Shown here: piece by piece, positions 17,046 through 25,115 of the stretch
Position numbering within the stretch: position 1 is the stretch's first letter
How the letters are laid out: every line of letters starts with the position of its first letter
Assembly (NCBI RefSeq): GCF_003337415.1
Contig: NZ_QPJT01000010.1
Location: 62,001-126,000, forward strand
Direction of reading: 5' to 3'
DNA from: Anaerobacterium chartisolvens
GTDB lineage: Bacteria; Bacillota; Clostridia; Acetivibrionales; DSM-27016
DNA: 64,000 nt
The notes under the pieces: generated by a model
What the model saw: only the letters and a program-made list of their open reading frames with translations
Database searches by the model: none
What the model was told of the DNA's origin: nothing
Position numbers and translations under genes: made by a program

Positions 17046-18338
17046 CTATTTTGACGAAGACGGCCTTATTACCGACAAAGCCATATTTCCGAGGTCAAAA
17101 TGCTCCTTAAAAACCTCATTTACATACTCAAATGATATTTTATCATAAACATCCAAATAATCAAACAAATAAACACCTTTAAAATAGACAGAAATAAATG
17201 AGTGGGATATCCGTTCTACAGAATTGAGCTGCTTTATAAACCGGCCCTTCATAGCCCTTCTGATTCTTTCAAAGCTGTCTCTGTCGAGCCCTGCTTTATT
17301 CATGGAGGCTATTGCCTGGCTTATTTTATCTTTAACCGCTGCAGGGTCTGCCGACTCCCCTCCCATCATTGAGAAGGCATAATTCTCCTCTATAGTATAA
17401 TCGAACTCAAAGGTATTATTAATCAGACCCTCTCCATAAAGCTCATCGTAAAGCTTAGAGCTCTTTCCCATAATCATCTCAAGCAAAAGCTTGACGGCAA
17501 CCTCACGTTTTAAGCAGTCATAGCCCCTGATATTGTTTGTGTTATCCTTAAAGCCCATCTGAAACAGGGGCATGGAAACAGCCAGCGTCTGTTCAGTGTA
17601 TGCCTCATTCAACGCACCGGCCTCCTCAGGGAAAATCCTCTTTATTTCCCTCTTTTCCCCCTTGTTCACCATGCCGCTCTCAATCTGGCGGAAAACATCC
17701 TGAGGCTCGACATCTCCCACAACAAGAATTATCATGTTTGAGGGATGGTAGAAGGTGTTGTAGCACTTGTAAAGAGTCTCCCTGTCTATTTTTGATATGC
17801 TGTCAATAGTTCCGGCTATGTCAATTCTCACAGGATTATTGCTGTAAAATGCCTTAAGCAGATTAAAAAACGCCCTCCAATTGGCATCGTCCTCATACAT
17901 CCTGATCTCCTGCCCTATAATCCCCTTTTCCTTTTCAACACTTTCCTCCGTAATATACGGATTCTGCACAAAATCCAGCAACAGCCCGAAGTTTTCATCA
18001 AACTTGTCGGTGCATGAAAACAAATATACCGTCTGGCTAAAGCCGGTATACGCATTAGGGCTTGAGCCCAGAGCTGAGAATTTGTCCATTACGCTTCCGT
18101 CCTTCTGCTCAAAAAGCTTATGCTCCAGAAAATGTGCTATTCCGTCAGGCACCTGTGAGGCTGTGCTGTCACCCGGAATTACAAATTCATTGTTTATTGA
18201 GCCGTAATGGGTTGCAAAGGTGGCATGTTTTTTTGAATACCCTTTTTTAGGTATGACAAAAGCCTTGAGTCCGCTTTGGTGGGTATACATATATATCAAT
18301 TCGTTTATATTTTTATATTCTATTGTTTTAATATCCAT
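17046..18338 (-). CDS. ymfH: M16-family zinc peptidase, YmfH type (catalytic partner)
   Basis: A 430-residue M16 (pitrilysin/processing-peptidase-like) protein. The inverted zinc motif HxxEH is present as AHFLEHKLFE near residue 70, with the downstream acidic ligand expected in the NPYITEESVEKEKGIIGQE region. It therefore looks catalytically competent. The adjacent upstream gene encodes an M16 protein of the same length without HxxEH, so the two probably form a heterodimer, as in the YmfF/YmfH pair of Bacillus and in processing peptidases. The substrate is unknown. The intergenic distance is 33 bp. Confidence 0.88.
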   Translation of the reverse strand: MDIKTIEYKNINELIYMYTHQSGLKAFVIPKKGYSKKHATFATHYGSINNEFVIPGDSTASQVPDGIAHFLEHKLFEQKDGSVMDKFSALGSSPNAYTGFSQTVYLFSCTDKFDENFGLLLDFVQNPYITEESVEKEKGIIGQEIRMYEDDANWRAFFNLLKAFYSNNPVRIDIAGTIDSISKIDRETLYKCYNTFYHPSNMIILVVGDVEPQDVFRQIESGMVNKGEKREIKRIFPEEAGALNEAYTEQTLAVSMPLFQMGFKDNTNNIRGYDCLKREVAVKLLLEMIMGKSSKLYDELYGEGLINNTFEFDYTIEENYAFSMMGGESADPAAVKDKISQAIASMNKAGLDRDSFERIRRAMKGRFIKQLNSVERISHSFISVYFKGVYLFDYLDVYDKISFEYVNEVFKEHFDLGNMALSVIRPSSSK

Positions 18339-18371
18339 TCCTTCTCTCCCTTCATGATTTCAAAACTGCCT

Positions 18372-19661
18372 TTAATTATTTGAGGTTAAAAAATACACCG
18401 TATCCGGCACTATATTTTGCGACACCGCAATGGCATTCTGTATCGATACATTCCTTATCTTTTCAAGCATTGTATCAAATGTGTCATTTGTGCCCGCCAC
18501 CGACTGTCCGAGATAAAAATCCACTATGCCGAGCTGGCTGTCCCCTAACGACTTAACCGCTGTCTCAAGGCTCTTAATAGATGATTTATACTCATATTCC
18601 GAAACATTTCCCTTTTTAACCTCCTCCAACTGCTTTAAAATAATCTCCTCGGCCTTATCCCTGTTGGATATCTCAATGCCGCTGCTTATGACCATAAGCC
18701 CTTTGAATTTTTCCAGTCTGGAAAAAGCGTAATAAGCCAGCCCCGCCTTTTCTCTTACATTCTGAAACAGCTTTGAATGAAGCCCCCCTCCCAATATTCC
18801 GTTATAAACCATTAAGGAATGATAATCCGGGCTGCTTGCGCAAATATTGGTCCTGAAGCCTAAGGACAGCTTGCCCTGATTGACATCCATTTTTTCCGTT
18901 ATATTCTTTTGTTCTCTTGAGTCTACGGAAATAACGGGGGGATCGATTGTTTTGACATTCTGCCTTTGTATCGCGGTGAATTTTGAGGTAACCTTTTTTA
19001 TGTACTCCGCATCCATATCTCCCGTTATATAAATGCTTACGGGAAGGCTTTTTAAAAAGCTGATGTAATGCTCATAAAGGGTTTTTCCGTCTATTGAATC
19101 AAGATCGGAAACGCTCCCATATTCGTATATTCCAAAAGGCTCCTCCCTGCACATTTCCTCCAGGCATCTTTCCACTCCGTACTGCATCTTGTCGTTTACC
19201 CTGCTTTCAATGAGCCTTTTAAGATTTTCCTTCTCCTGCCTTACATATTCTCCGTTAAACACTCCGTTTTGCAGAGCAGGCTTTGTAATTAAGCCCTCTA
19301 AAAATTCAAATGCCTTTTCAAACAGACGCTGGCCTTCTCCCGCATAGCTGTCGGATACAAAGTCCATATAAAATTGTATTATCTGTCTCTCTCCTTTTTT
19401 TGCCACACCACAGTCAAAGGCTGCCCCGTATAAGCTCTCCATATAAAGAGCTATATCCCCGAAGGTAGGATAAGCCTCGCTGCCTCTCCTTAACACCGCA
19501 GGCAGTAAAGCATTTTTCGCGGCGTTTTCCCTGCTCAGGCTGTCATGAAAAAAAATGTTTATAGTATTTGTTTTAAATTTAGTGGCCCGGATATTATATA
19601 TCTCTATGCCATTCATTGAGTAAATCTTTTTCACCTGCTCATTAGGCAACATATTGCTCAT
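18372..19661 (-). CDS. ymfF: M16-family peptidase-like protein lacking the zinc motif, YmfF type
   Basis: A 429-residue M16-fold protein. Where the active partner has HFLEH, this one reads ALLPAVLRRGS, so the zinc ligands are absent. The second M16 domain retains GILGGGLHSKLFQNVREKAGLAYYAFS, typical of the substrate-binding partner. It is probably the non-catalytic half of a heterodimer with the next gene. The ATG at 19661 follows GGAAGG; an in-frame TTG one codon earlier is less likely. It is the first gene of the M16-M16-lgt-rodA run. Confidence 0.85.
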   Translation of the reverse strand: MSNMLPNEQVKKIYSMNGIEIYNIRATKFKTNTINIFFHDSLSRENAAKNALLPAVLRRGSEAYPTFGDIALYMESLYGAAFDCGVAKKGERQIIQFYMDFVSDSYAGEGQRLFEKAFEFLEGLITKPALQNGVFNGEYVRQEKENLKRLIESRVNDKMQYGVERCLEEMCREEPFGIYEYGSVSDLDSIDGKTLYEHYISFLKSLPVSIYITGDMDAEYIKKVTSKFTAIQRQNVKTIDPPVISVDSREQKNITEKMDVNQGKLSLGFRTNICASSPDYHSLMVYNGILGGGLHSKLFQNVREKAGLAYYAFSRLEKFKGLMVISSGIEISNRDKAEEIILKQLEEVKKGNVSEYEYKSSIKSLETAVKSLGDSQLGIVDFYLGQSVAGTNDTFDTMLEKIRNVSIQNAIAVSQNIVPDTVYFLTSNN

Positions 19662-19885
19662 CAAACCCTTCCTTTCGTTAAATCGGTATTATTGCGATTT
19701 TCATAGTATTAGTATAATAAAAAAACACTGAAGTATTCAATATTTTGGGAAAATAAATGTTTGAAGTAAAATATCACGGTATTAATAATTTCCTTAATAA
19801 ATAATAGCCGTGTCATTTGAAAATAATATAGATTGAAAAAAGACTGTTTCTTTAAAGATATATGCACAAGCTGGGAGGGATATTA

Positions 19886-20056
19886 ATGGACGGTGTCAGG
19901 TACAGACAGTATCCGAGGATATATAAAAAGAAAAATTCTAAAGAGCAGGAGGATGAATGCATTTCCTTCAGTGTCACTGCAGCCGCAGGGATAGCTGCCC
20001 TTGTTTTTGCCAAAGGCGTGTTTTGGGGGTATATGCTCAAAAAATGGCTGAGATAA
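19886..20056 (+). CDS. Small single-pass membrane protein, unknown
   Basis: A 56-residue frame begins with ATG at 19886, seven bases after GGGAGG, and is followed 6 bp after its stop by a strong terminator, so it is probably real. The N-terminal half is charged (RYRQYPRIYKKKNSKEQEDE); the C-terminal half is one hydrophobic helix (VTAAAGIAALVFAKGVFW) ending in basic MLKKWLR. I do not recognise a family. It is alone on the plus strand between two minus-strand blocks. A start 24 bases earlier is possible but has no ribosome site. Confidence 0.7.
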   Translation: MDGVRYRQYPRIYKKKNSKEQEDECISFSVTAAAGIAALVFAKGVFWGYMLKKWLR

Positions 20057-20062
20057 AAGGCT

Positions 20063-20108
20063 AAAAGCACAAAACAGCCCGTGTTTAGGGTTGTTTTGTG
20101 CTTTTTTT
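20063..20108. terminator. Bidirectional intrinsic terminator
   Basis: AAAAGCACAAAACAGCCC pairs with GGGTTGTTTTGTGCTTTT around GTGTTTA, with a T-tract on the plus strand and A-rich sequence on the other. It ends the small plus-strand gene and lies 12 bp after the stop of the converging ytfJ gene, so it may serve both. Confidence 0.85.
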
Positions 20109-20119
20109 GTGCTGTTTTG

Positions 20120-20482
20120 TTATTCACAGCATTTTTTGTCATTTATTTTTTCTACTATGTCGGGAACCATTTCAAGCAGCTTTTCCAATCCCCCGCTCTT
20201 CTTTATCGGAATAAGCTCTGTTCTGTCGCCCTGTATTATCAGCACTGCAGTGGGGGAAACCCGTGCTCCCATTCCTGCTCCTCCGCCTCCGCCTCCGACA
20301 CCTTTTTCGTCTATGCCGTCTCCTCCTCCTGAGCCCATTCCAAAGGATACATTAATAAACGGCACTATAGTTGTTTCGCCTATCTTCATTGGCTCACCCA
20401 CCACCGTCTTGGTTTTTAAAAAATTCTCAATTTTTTCAAAGATAATGTTTATGTTTTCGCTTACGCTAAAGGTGCTTGCCAT
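20120..20482 (-). CDS. ytfJ: Spore protein GerW/YtfJ family
   Basis: A 120-residue protein of the GerW (YtfJ) sporulation family, linked to spore germination in Bacillus. Typical features are the N-terminal NINIIFEKIENFLKTKTVVGEP, the IVPFINVSFGMGSGGG block, a glycine-rich loop (GVGGGGGGAGMGARVSP) and the hydrophobic AVLIIQGDRTELIPI. It starts 1 bp downstream of the DUF2953 gene, matching the ytfI-ytfJ pair of Bacillus, so the two are translated together. The product presumably acts inside the forespore. Confidence 0.92.
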   Translation of the reverse strand: MASTFSVSENINIIFEKIENFLKTKTVVGEPMKIGETTIVPFINVSFGMGSGGGDGIDEKGVGGGGGGAGMGARVSPTAVLIIQGDRTELIPIKKSGGLEKLLEMVPDIVEKINDKKCCE

Positions 20483-20483
20483 A

Positions 20484-21122
20484 TTATACTCCTCCTTTTA
20501 TTTTCGTTTTAAAATCATTCATCCATATATCTCTAAATGGCCTGGTGATAATGGTGCCTATTGCAACTAGTATTAAATAAGCCACCCATATCCTTCCGCC
20601 AATTAAAAATCTTCCTTCTATCACTTCATCATCAAAAACAGCATTAATTCTTACTCTAACCCCTTTGAACTCACCCCATGCCATAGCATTTACAGCGCAT
20701 AGCATCCCCGTCAATGCCGGGTCCTCAAATCCCGCTCTTGCATTTACATAAAATCTCGCCGGCATGCAGTGCTTAAATATTTTAAACGCCGCATCCACCG
20801 CCTTTTTTATTACTTCAGGCTTCATATACTTCTTTGCGCTATTTGTCTTTTGCTTACTGTCTTTTTTTGCATGTTCCTTGCTTTTGCCCGGCTTCAGCCT
20901 TCTTTCAATCCCAAAGGCCTTAACCGTGGTCTCGCTGTCTTTCCCTTCACCCTTAAAAAAATTTATTTTAACAGCTCCGAAGAGCCAGCAAACTGAGCCC
21001 TTAACATAGCTTTCGTCAAGCTTTTTCCCTGAAATATAATATTTATAAGGTATAAATATTATACAAGCAACAAGCACGGCAATGCCAAGCAAAGCATACC
21101 CCAGAATTGATACTAAAAACAT
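20484..21122 (-). CDS. ytfI: DUF2953 membrane protein, YtfI-like
   Basis: A 212-residue protein with an N-terminal membrane helix (LGYALLGIAVLVACIIFI), a lysine-rich linker (KSKEHAKKDSKQKTNSAKK), a DUF2953-type central region (INFFKGEG, FYVNARAGFEDPALTGML) and a second hydrophobic stretch near the C-terminus (IWVAYLILVAIGTII). The family sits next to ytfJ in many spore-formers, as here. Its function is not established. The ATG at 21122 follows GGAGG by 5 bases; upstream TTG and GTG codons are in frame but overlap that site. Confidence 0.85.
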   Translation of the reverse strand: MFLVSILGYALLGIAVLVACIIFIPYKYYISGKKLDESYVKGSVCWLFGAVKINFFKGEGKDSETTVKAFGIERRLKPGKSKEHAKKDSKQKTNSAKKYMKPEVIKKAVDAAFKIFKHCMPARFYVNARAGFEDPALTGMLCAVNAMAWGEFKGVRVRINAVFDDEVIEGRFLIGGRIWVAYLILVAIGTIITRPFRDIWMNDFKTKIKGGV

Positions 21123-21160
21123 CACAGCCTCCAACCTTAATATTTAAATTGCCGGGAAAG

Positions 21161-21598
21161 CTATTTTGCAATAATCTTCCCCACACCCTTGACAAAACTC
21201 TTTGAAGCTTTCCAAACAACAGCGGAGGCTGCCCTTCCCCCTTTTTTTATAAGCCTTCCACCGCCCTTGGCACCTGGTATATATTTAACAAACGCCACAG
21301 ATGAGGCAAGGGTTCTTTTCTGGGCCTCCACAACAGCACCCGCGGCACTTTTTCCGCCATTACTAACAACCTTGCCCAGTATTGCTTCTTTTATATCATC
21401 CAATTCATCAGGAAACTCAACCTCATAATTATCTTTATTATTCAAATCCCACAACAGCAGCTTCAATTCGCTCAGCTCTCTCCTGCATTCACTGCAGCAC
21501 TTTAAATGCTCCTCAACAACTATTTTTTCAATCGGATCAATAATGCCCTCAAGTAAATCCTGCAGCAGGCTTTTATCAAGATTACAGTTCACGCTCAT
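21161..21598 (-). CDS. Zinc-finger (HC2-type) anti-sigma factor, no membrane segment
   Basis: A 145-residue protein starting with a zinc anti-sigma domain: VEEHLKCCSECRREL provides the H-x3-C-x2-C motif, with another Cys near the N-terminus. It overlaps the sigma gene by 4 bp (ATGA), so the two are translationally coupled, the usual arrangement for an ECF factor and its inhibitor. Most such proteins continue into a transmembrane helix. Here the C-terminal 70 residues are instead Gly/Ala/Lys-rich and basic (PGAKGGGRLIKKGGRAAS, KSFVKGVGKIIAK) and could form an amphipathic surface helix. How the signal reaches it is unknown. Confidence 0.85.
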   Translation of the reverse strand: MSVNCNLDKSLLQDLLEGIIDPIEKIVVEEHLKCCSECRRELSELKLLLWDLNNKDNYEVEFPDELDDIKEAILGKVVSNGGKSAAGAVVEAQKRTLASSVAFVKYIPGAKGGGRLIKKGGRAASAVVWKASKSFVKGVGKIIAK

Positions 21599-22164
21599 AC
21601 CTCCCAGACTCCTTCCCTTGCCAGATGCTCCTTAATGATTTTTCTTCCCTTGTGCAGGAGTGTTTTTACAGTACCCAGAGGCAAATTCATCGTTTTGGAT
21701 ACTTCCTCATATTTCATACCCTTCATATGTCTTAAAAGCACCGCCATACGTTCCCTATCGGGAAGCTCATTTATTGCCCTCTCCATACACTCTTTTATAT
21801 CTCTGCACACAACCCGGTTCTCGGTGCTTTCATCAGAGGGTATAAATTCCTGCATTTCGCTCCCATCCTCAGTTGTCTGATTCAGCGAGACGGTATCCTT
21901 TTTATCTCTTACAAAATTAAGGCACCTGTTTACCGTCACCCTCCTGACCCAGGGCAGGACCGAGAAATCCTCCTTAAGGCTGCCCATGGATTTAAAAAGG
22001 GATATAAACACCTCCTGAGTTAAATCAAGCGCATCCTCTTTAGTACCGGTATAGCGATATGCAATAGCATATACATACTTCTTGTATTTATTATAAAGAA
22101 GCTCCAGACCTTGGTGCGCATTACCCCTGTATTTTTTAACTATATTAATGTCTGAGACCTCCAA
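21595..22164 (-). CDS. ECF RNA polymerase sigma factor
   Basis: A 189-residue extracytoplasmic-function sigma factor. Region 2 includes YRYTGTKEDALDLTQEVFISLF, which contains the DALDLTQEVF core-binding motif. Region 4 is a helix-turn-helix (GMKYEEVSKTMNLPLGTVKTLLHKGR). Overlap with an anti-sigma gene supports stress-responsive control. The start is uncertain: the TTG at 22164 opens the frame, but a good GGAGG lies just inside it and points to a non-ATG codon near residue 6. A promoter with AAAAC and TGTA boxes 16 bp apart lies 42 bp upstream and resembles the ECF-type promoter at 31052, suggesting autoregulation and a distant target. Confidence 0.93.
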   Translation of the reverse strand: MEVSDINIVKKYRGNAHQGLELLYNKYKKYVYAIAYRYTGTKEDALDLTQEVFISLFKSMGSLKEDFSVLPWVRRVTVNRCLNFVRDKKDTVSLNQTTEDGSEMQEFIPSDESTENRVVCRDIKECMERAINELPDRERMAVLLRHMKGMKYEEVSKTMNLPLGTVKTLLHKGRKIIKEHLAREGVWEV

Positions 22165-22205
22165 AGCTTTTTACCGCCCTCTTTATATTTGTCTTTGATT
22201 ATATA

Positions 22206-22230
22206 TACACATGAAATCGCAAAAAGTTTT
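22206..22230 (-). promoter_or_regulatory. Candidate autoregulated ECF promoter of the sigma/anti-sigma operon
   Basis: On the minus strand AAAAC (22226-22230) and TGTA (22206-22209) are separated by 16 bp. This resembles SigW-type promoters (TGAAAC, 16 bp, CGTA), with one change in the -10 box. The spacer begins with TTTTT, as at 31052. It lies 42 bp upstream of the sigma frame. Confidence 0.55.
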
Positions 22231-22524
22231 GGGGGACGCTTCTTTTTTTTTTGCTTTTAAAAGTACCCCTAAAATTAAACTTTATATGCATTTGCTCATT
22301 ATATGCTATACATTATAATAAAAAATGTTTGCTTGAAACAAGAACATAAGCTTAGAATATATCCCAAAAGAATTGTTTTGGAGATAAGAATATCAGTATT
22401 ACTCTTGGTAATGGTTTTTATGATAAATCCGTGCACGCTTAAAGAAAGCCCCTCCTAATAATATGGAGGAAATAATATTTTACATAATATGCCACTGTAC
22501 TTTAAGGGTAAAATATGCCTCGTT
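22231..22524. other. Intergenic region with a degenerate REP core, no gene seen
   Basis: The region is AT-rich and I see no supported gene. GGGGACGCTTCT at 22232-22243 is one base off the REP core GGGGACGCTCCT seen at 23525. Sequence beside the transposase end contains AATGTTCTAA (22540 area), also found at 23511 and 63647. A GGAGGAAAT at about 22464 has no start codon at the right distance. Confidence 0.5.
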
Positions 22525-23448
22525 TTAATCCGAGTAAATCAATGTTCTAAATACACTGCAGTACTGCATATCCCTGCCCAGCAGCCTAAAGCCCTCATTT
22601 GACAGCCTTGACACCCCGGAAACGGACATATTCCCTATATATTTGCATATATCGGTATATGTATACCCGCATAAGGCACGCATGACGTAGGCTGTAAAGG
22701 CTCTCACCCGGCTTGCTTCCCTGCTGAATTTTGCTCTAAGCATTTCAGGAAGCCTTTCACCTAAAATTATCTCTATCCTTTCTATCAGCTCTTTAGGCGT
22801 CTCATGCCTCATAATGTGCTTTTTACCGCTGCTATACGCATTCTCAGTGTATTCACGCATAATACCTTCATGCACCTCTTTCATTATACCTGTGTCTCTC
22901 ATTGATTCTGCAAAGCCTTTATACTTTTGACGTGCTTTTGTTTTATCACGGCTAAAAAGCTCCAGCAAAAAATCATCGTCAACAATACCCTCCGTATTCT
23001 TCCTCCTTCCTGTATAAATGCCATAGGAAGAATATATATAAGAATCCTCGTTTCCGTCATAACCGGCAATATCCTTTGCGTTATTATGTATATACGCAGA
23101 CAAGGTCAGGCTGTATGTATCGTTGTCTACTATCTTGCTGCCGAAACGCCCCTGAAACAGGTGCCCATGTCTGCTGTAGCGCTTATTGTAGTAAGCCGCA
23201 TAAGCGGTATTTATACAGCGCATAAAGATTGAAATGTCAAAGCCACAGGTATTTATATAAAAATGGACATGGTTGTCCATAAGGCAGTAAGCATAAATTT
23301 TACAGTGATACTTCTCTATATAACGCTTCAGCAATTCCAAATAATATGCTTTATCCTCTTCACACTGGTAAAGGTCTATTTCACTTATGCTTCTGGACAT
23401 AATATGATACATCGCATCCGCCGATTTTTTTCTGGCCGCTCTTGGCAT
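22525..23448 (-). mobile_element. REP-associated tyrosine transposase (RAYT, IS200/IS605-like Y1)
   Basis: A 307-residue Y1 HUH transposase-like protein. The HUH motif is DNHVHFY (His60, His62) and the candidate nucleophile Tyr lies in LSAYIHNNAKD. The N-terminal PRAARKKSADAMYHIMSR and CLMDNHVHF are typical of RAYTs. The C-terminal third has a helix-turn-helix-like segment (YTYTDICKYIGNMSVSGVSRL) of DnaA-like type. The ATG at 23448 follows GAGGTG; an in-frame GTG lies three codons upstream. RAYTs are thought to spread short palindromes in trans rather than move themselves, and hairpins with core GGGGACRYTCCT recur through this window. No IS ends or target duplication are recognisable. Confidence 0.88.
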
Positions 23449-23524
23449 AGCACTCACCTCAATATTTGTTATTGATATTATAACCTTTCAAGGCAATGTT
23501 TGTCAAGAACAAATGTTCTAAGAG

Positions 23525-23537
23525 CAGGAGCGTCCCC
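23525..23537 (-). repeat. REP core half-site next to the RAYT gene
   Basis: On the minus strand the sequence is GGGGACGCTCCTG, matching the core GGGGACRYTCCT. It overlaps the stop codon of the lipoprotein gene (TAG at 23537-23539) and lies 77 bp upstream of the transposase start, so the RAYT gene itself is flanked by its presumed repeat. Confidence 0.6.
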
Positions 23538-24409
23538 TAGTCCCCCATCCAAAAATATAATATTCCTGTGGTTCCGTCTTGACGCTCAATTCCATACCAA
23601 AAATCATCCATAATAATTATTTTTATTTTCTCGCCTTTTTTAAATTCTACTGCTTTTTCAATATCCCATGTAAATTTAATGTCCTGTTTGTTTAATTTAT
23701 TGCTAATGCTTTGTTTGATGAAAAACGCCTCAAAATCACTTGCAACGATATATTCATCCAAAAGATATTTAGTATAATCGATAGAATTATATATAAATTT
23801 ATTATTTTCTATTGAATAATAGCCTTTCATAATATTTGGAGAGACAAATTTCACAATGCTGTCAGGAGGTATAAAATTTCCTTTGCCGTCAGTCAGGACA
23901 TTCCCATAATATGTGGATATTGAGTGGCTTATGTTAATATCAGTGTGAAAAGAACCTAATTCATAAATCTTTATACCATCATATCTGTAAAAAGTAGTCT
24001 TTGGATCCCCGCTTGGACCATCATCATAAATGGCTAATTCAATAAACTTATCATCGGAAATAAGATCGACCAAATAAAAATCAAACGGGTTTTCACAGTC
24101 TATTGATATTTCACAGTTGTTGATCCGTAATGAAGAATCCTGTCTCCCTAAAAGCCTAATCTCAATTGTCTCTGTTTCTCCATCTGTATTAAGGTCATAC
24201 TTGCCATCAACATTTAATTCCTTAATATCGTGCTTTTTCTCAATGGCAAAGTCATTTTCAATAATGCTTTCCTGTAAATTTAAAAATGAATCAATGTTAA
24301 AGCTTTGTTTCTCTTGCTCCACCCGCTCACACCCCATTAATCCAGCTGTGATTACCAAAAGGACATAAAAAAATAATATACTTTTCTGTACATATTTTGA
24401 CTGCTTCAT
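23537..24409 (-). CDS. Lipoprotein with C-terminal SH3-like region, unknown function
   Basis: A 290-residue predicted lipoprotein. The signal peptide ends in the lipobox LMGC, giving lipidated Cys27. The body contains DLNTDGETETIEIRLLG, a motif seen in bacterial surface proteins with VCBS/EF-like calcium loops, and NCEISIDCENPFDFYLVDL. The last 35 residues (FKKGEKIKIIIMDDFWYGIERQDG) resemble an SH3-like fold that ends in GILYFWMGD. Function unknown; binding at the wall surface is a guess. Lower G+C than its neighbours suggests a different history. The stop codon overlaps a REP core. Confidence 0.7.
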   Translation of the reverse strand: MKQSKYVQKSILFFYVLLVITAGLMGCERVEQEKQSFNIDSFLNLQESIIENDFAIEKKHDIKELNVDGKYDLNTDGETETIEIRLLGRQDSSLRINNCEISIDCENPFDFYLVDLISDDKFIELAIYDDGPSGDPKTTFYRYDGIKIYELGSFHTDINISHSISTYYGNVLTDGKGNFIPPDSIVKFVSPNIMKGYYSIENNKFIYNSIDYTKYLLDEYIVASDFEAFFIKQSISNKLNKQDIKFTWDIEKAVEFKKGEKIKIIIMDDFWYGIERQDGTTGILYFWMGD

Positions 24410-24451
24410 ACATATACCCGCCTTTCTTAATTATTCTATTTTCAACAGTTA

Positions 24452-24498
24452 TCCCCCCTCCAGAACGCCATAGGGGGGAACGCCACAGGGGACGTTCC
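24452..24498. repeat. Composite hairpins with a REP core (GGGGACGTTCC)
   Basis: Two small inverted repeats lie in tandem: TCCCCCCT/AGGGGGGA (24452-24479) and GGAACG/CGTTCC (24477-24498). The second contains GGGGACGTTCC, a version of the dispersed core. It sits between the tRNA terminator and the lipoprotein gene. Confidence 0.5.
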
Positions 24499-24513
24499 GT
24501 ACAAGTTAAAAAC

Positions 24514-24536
24514 AAAAAAACCGCTTAAGCGGTTTT
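24514..24536 (-). terminator. Intrinsic terminator of the tRNA operon
   Basis: On the minus strand the stem AAAACCGCTTAAGCGGTTTT is followed by more T residues. It begins 4 bp after the CCA end of tRNA-Lys. Confidence 0.9.
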
Positions 24537-24539
24537 ATC

Positions 24540-24615
24540 TGGTGAGCCATCCGCGACTCGAACGCGGGACACCTTGATTAAAAGTCAAGTGCTCTGCCAA
24601 CTGAGCTAATGGCCC
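24540..24615 (-). tRNA. tRNA-Lys (anticodon TTT)
   Basis: A 76-nt cloverleaf with encoded CCA. Acceptor GGGCCAT pairs with ATGGCTC; the anticodon stem CTTGA/TCAAG encloses the loop CTTTTAA with anticodon TTT. The T-arm GCGGGTTCGA-type sequence is normal (CGCGTTCGAGTCGCG). It is the last gene of the operon. Confidence 0.95.
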
Positions 24616-24673
24616 ATATTTAAGAGATGAGACAGCCGTCTTAGTTAATCCCCTGCTCTCTCCATCTCTAAAT

Positions 24674-24750
24674 TGGCTGGGATGGCTGGACTCGAACCAA
24701 CGAAATGCCAGAGTCAAAGTCTGGTGCCTTACCGGCTTGGCTACATCCCA
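24674..24750 (-). tRNA. tRNA-Gln (anticodon TTG)
   Basis: A 77-nt cloverleaf with encoded CCA. Acceptor TGGGATG pairs with CATCCCA; the anticodon stem CCAGA/TCTGG encloses CTTTGAC with anticodon TTG. It lies between tRNA-Lys and a degenerate copy of its own 5' half. Confidence 0.95.
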
Positions 24751-24769
24751 ATGCTTGAATACATGTACC

Positions 24770-24826
24770 ATATCTTACTGGGCCATGTAAGCCAAAGTCA
24801 ACTTTCGTCGACTCGGCTACATCCCA
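24770..24826 (-). pseudogene. Degenerate tRNA-Gln remnant
   Basis: TTGGGATGTAGCC at the 5' end (24815-24827, minus strand) is identical to the start of the intact tRNA-Gln next to it. GACTTTGGC follows where the anticodon loop would lie, but the stems no longer pair and there is no T-arm or CCA. It looks like a tandem duplicate that has decayed. GGGATGTAGC occurs once more near 25000. Confidence 0.6.
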
Positions 24827-24882
24827 ATAATTTAAGAAGAAATGAAAAGTCGGATTCATATCTCAACTCCTCACCTCTAAAG

Positions 24883-24960
<78 letters not shown>

Positions 24961-25023
24961 GCAATACATACAGCATATGCGCTTACGGCATTATTTGCTA
25001 CATCCCGTCAAGACACATTAGAT

Positions 25024-25052
25024 ATTTTAAGACAGATATATCAATTTGTCAA
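25024..25052 (-). promoter_or_regulatory. Sigma-A promoter of the tRNA operon
   Basis: TTGACA (25047-25052) and TAAAAT (25024-25029) on the minus strand, with a 17-bp spacer. It is a near-consensus promoter about 60 bp upstream of tRNA-His, as expected for a highly transcribed stable-RNA operon. Confidence 0.85.
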
Positions 25053-25115
25053 GGAAATTCTTTAAATAAATATTTCCCATAATTTTCTATATGTCATTTC
25101 CGCTTCTGCAAAATC

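Noticed and set aside
25000-25009. GGGATGTAGC as another tRNA-Gln copy
   Set aside because: Only ten bases match and no further tRNA structure follows.
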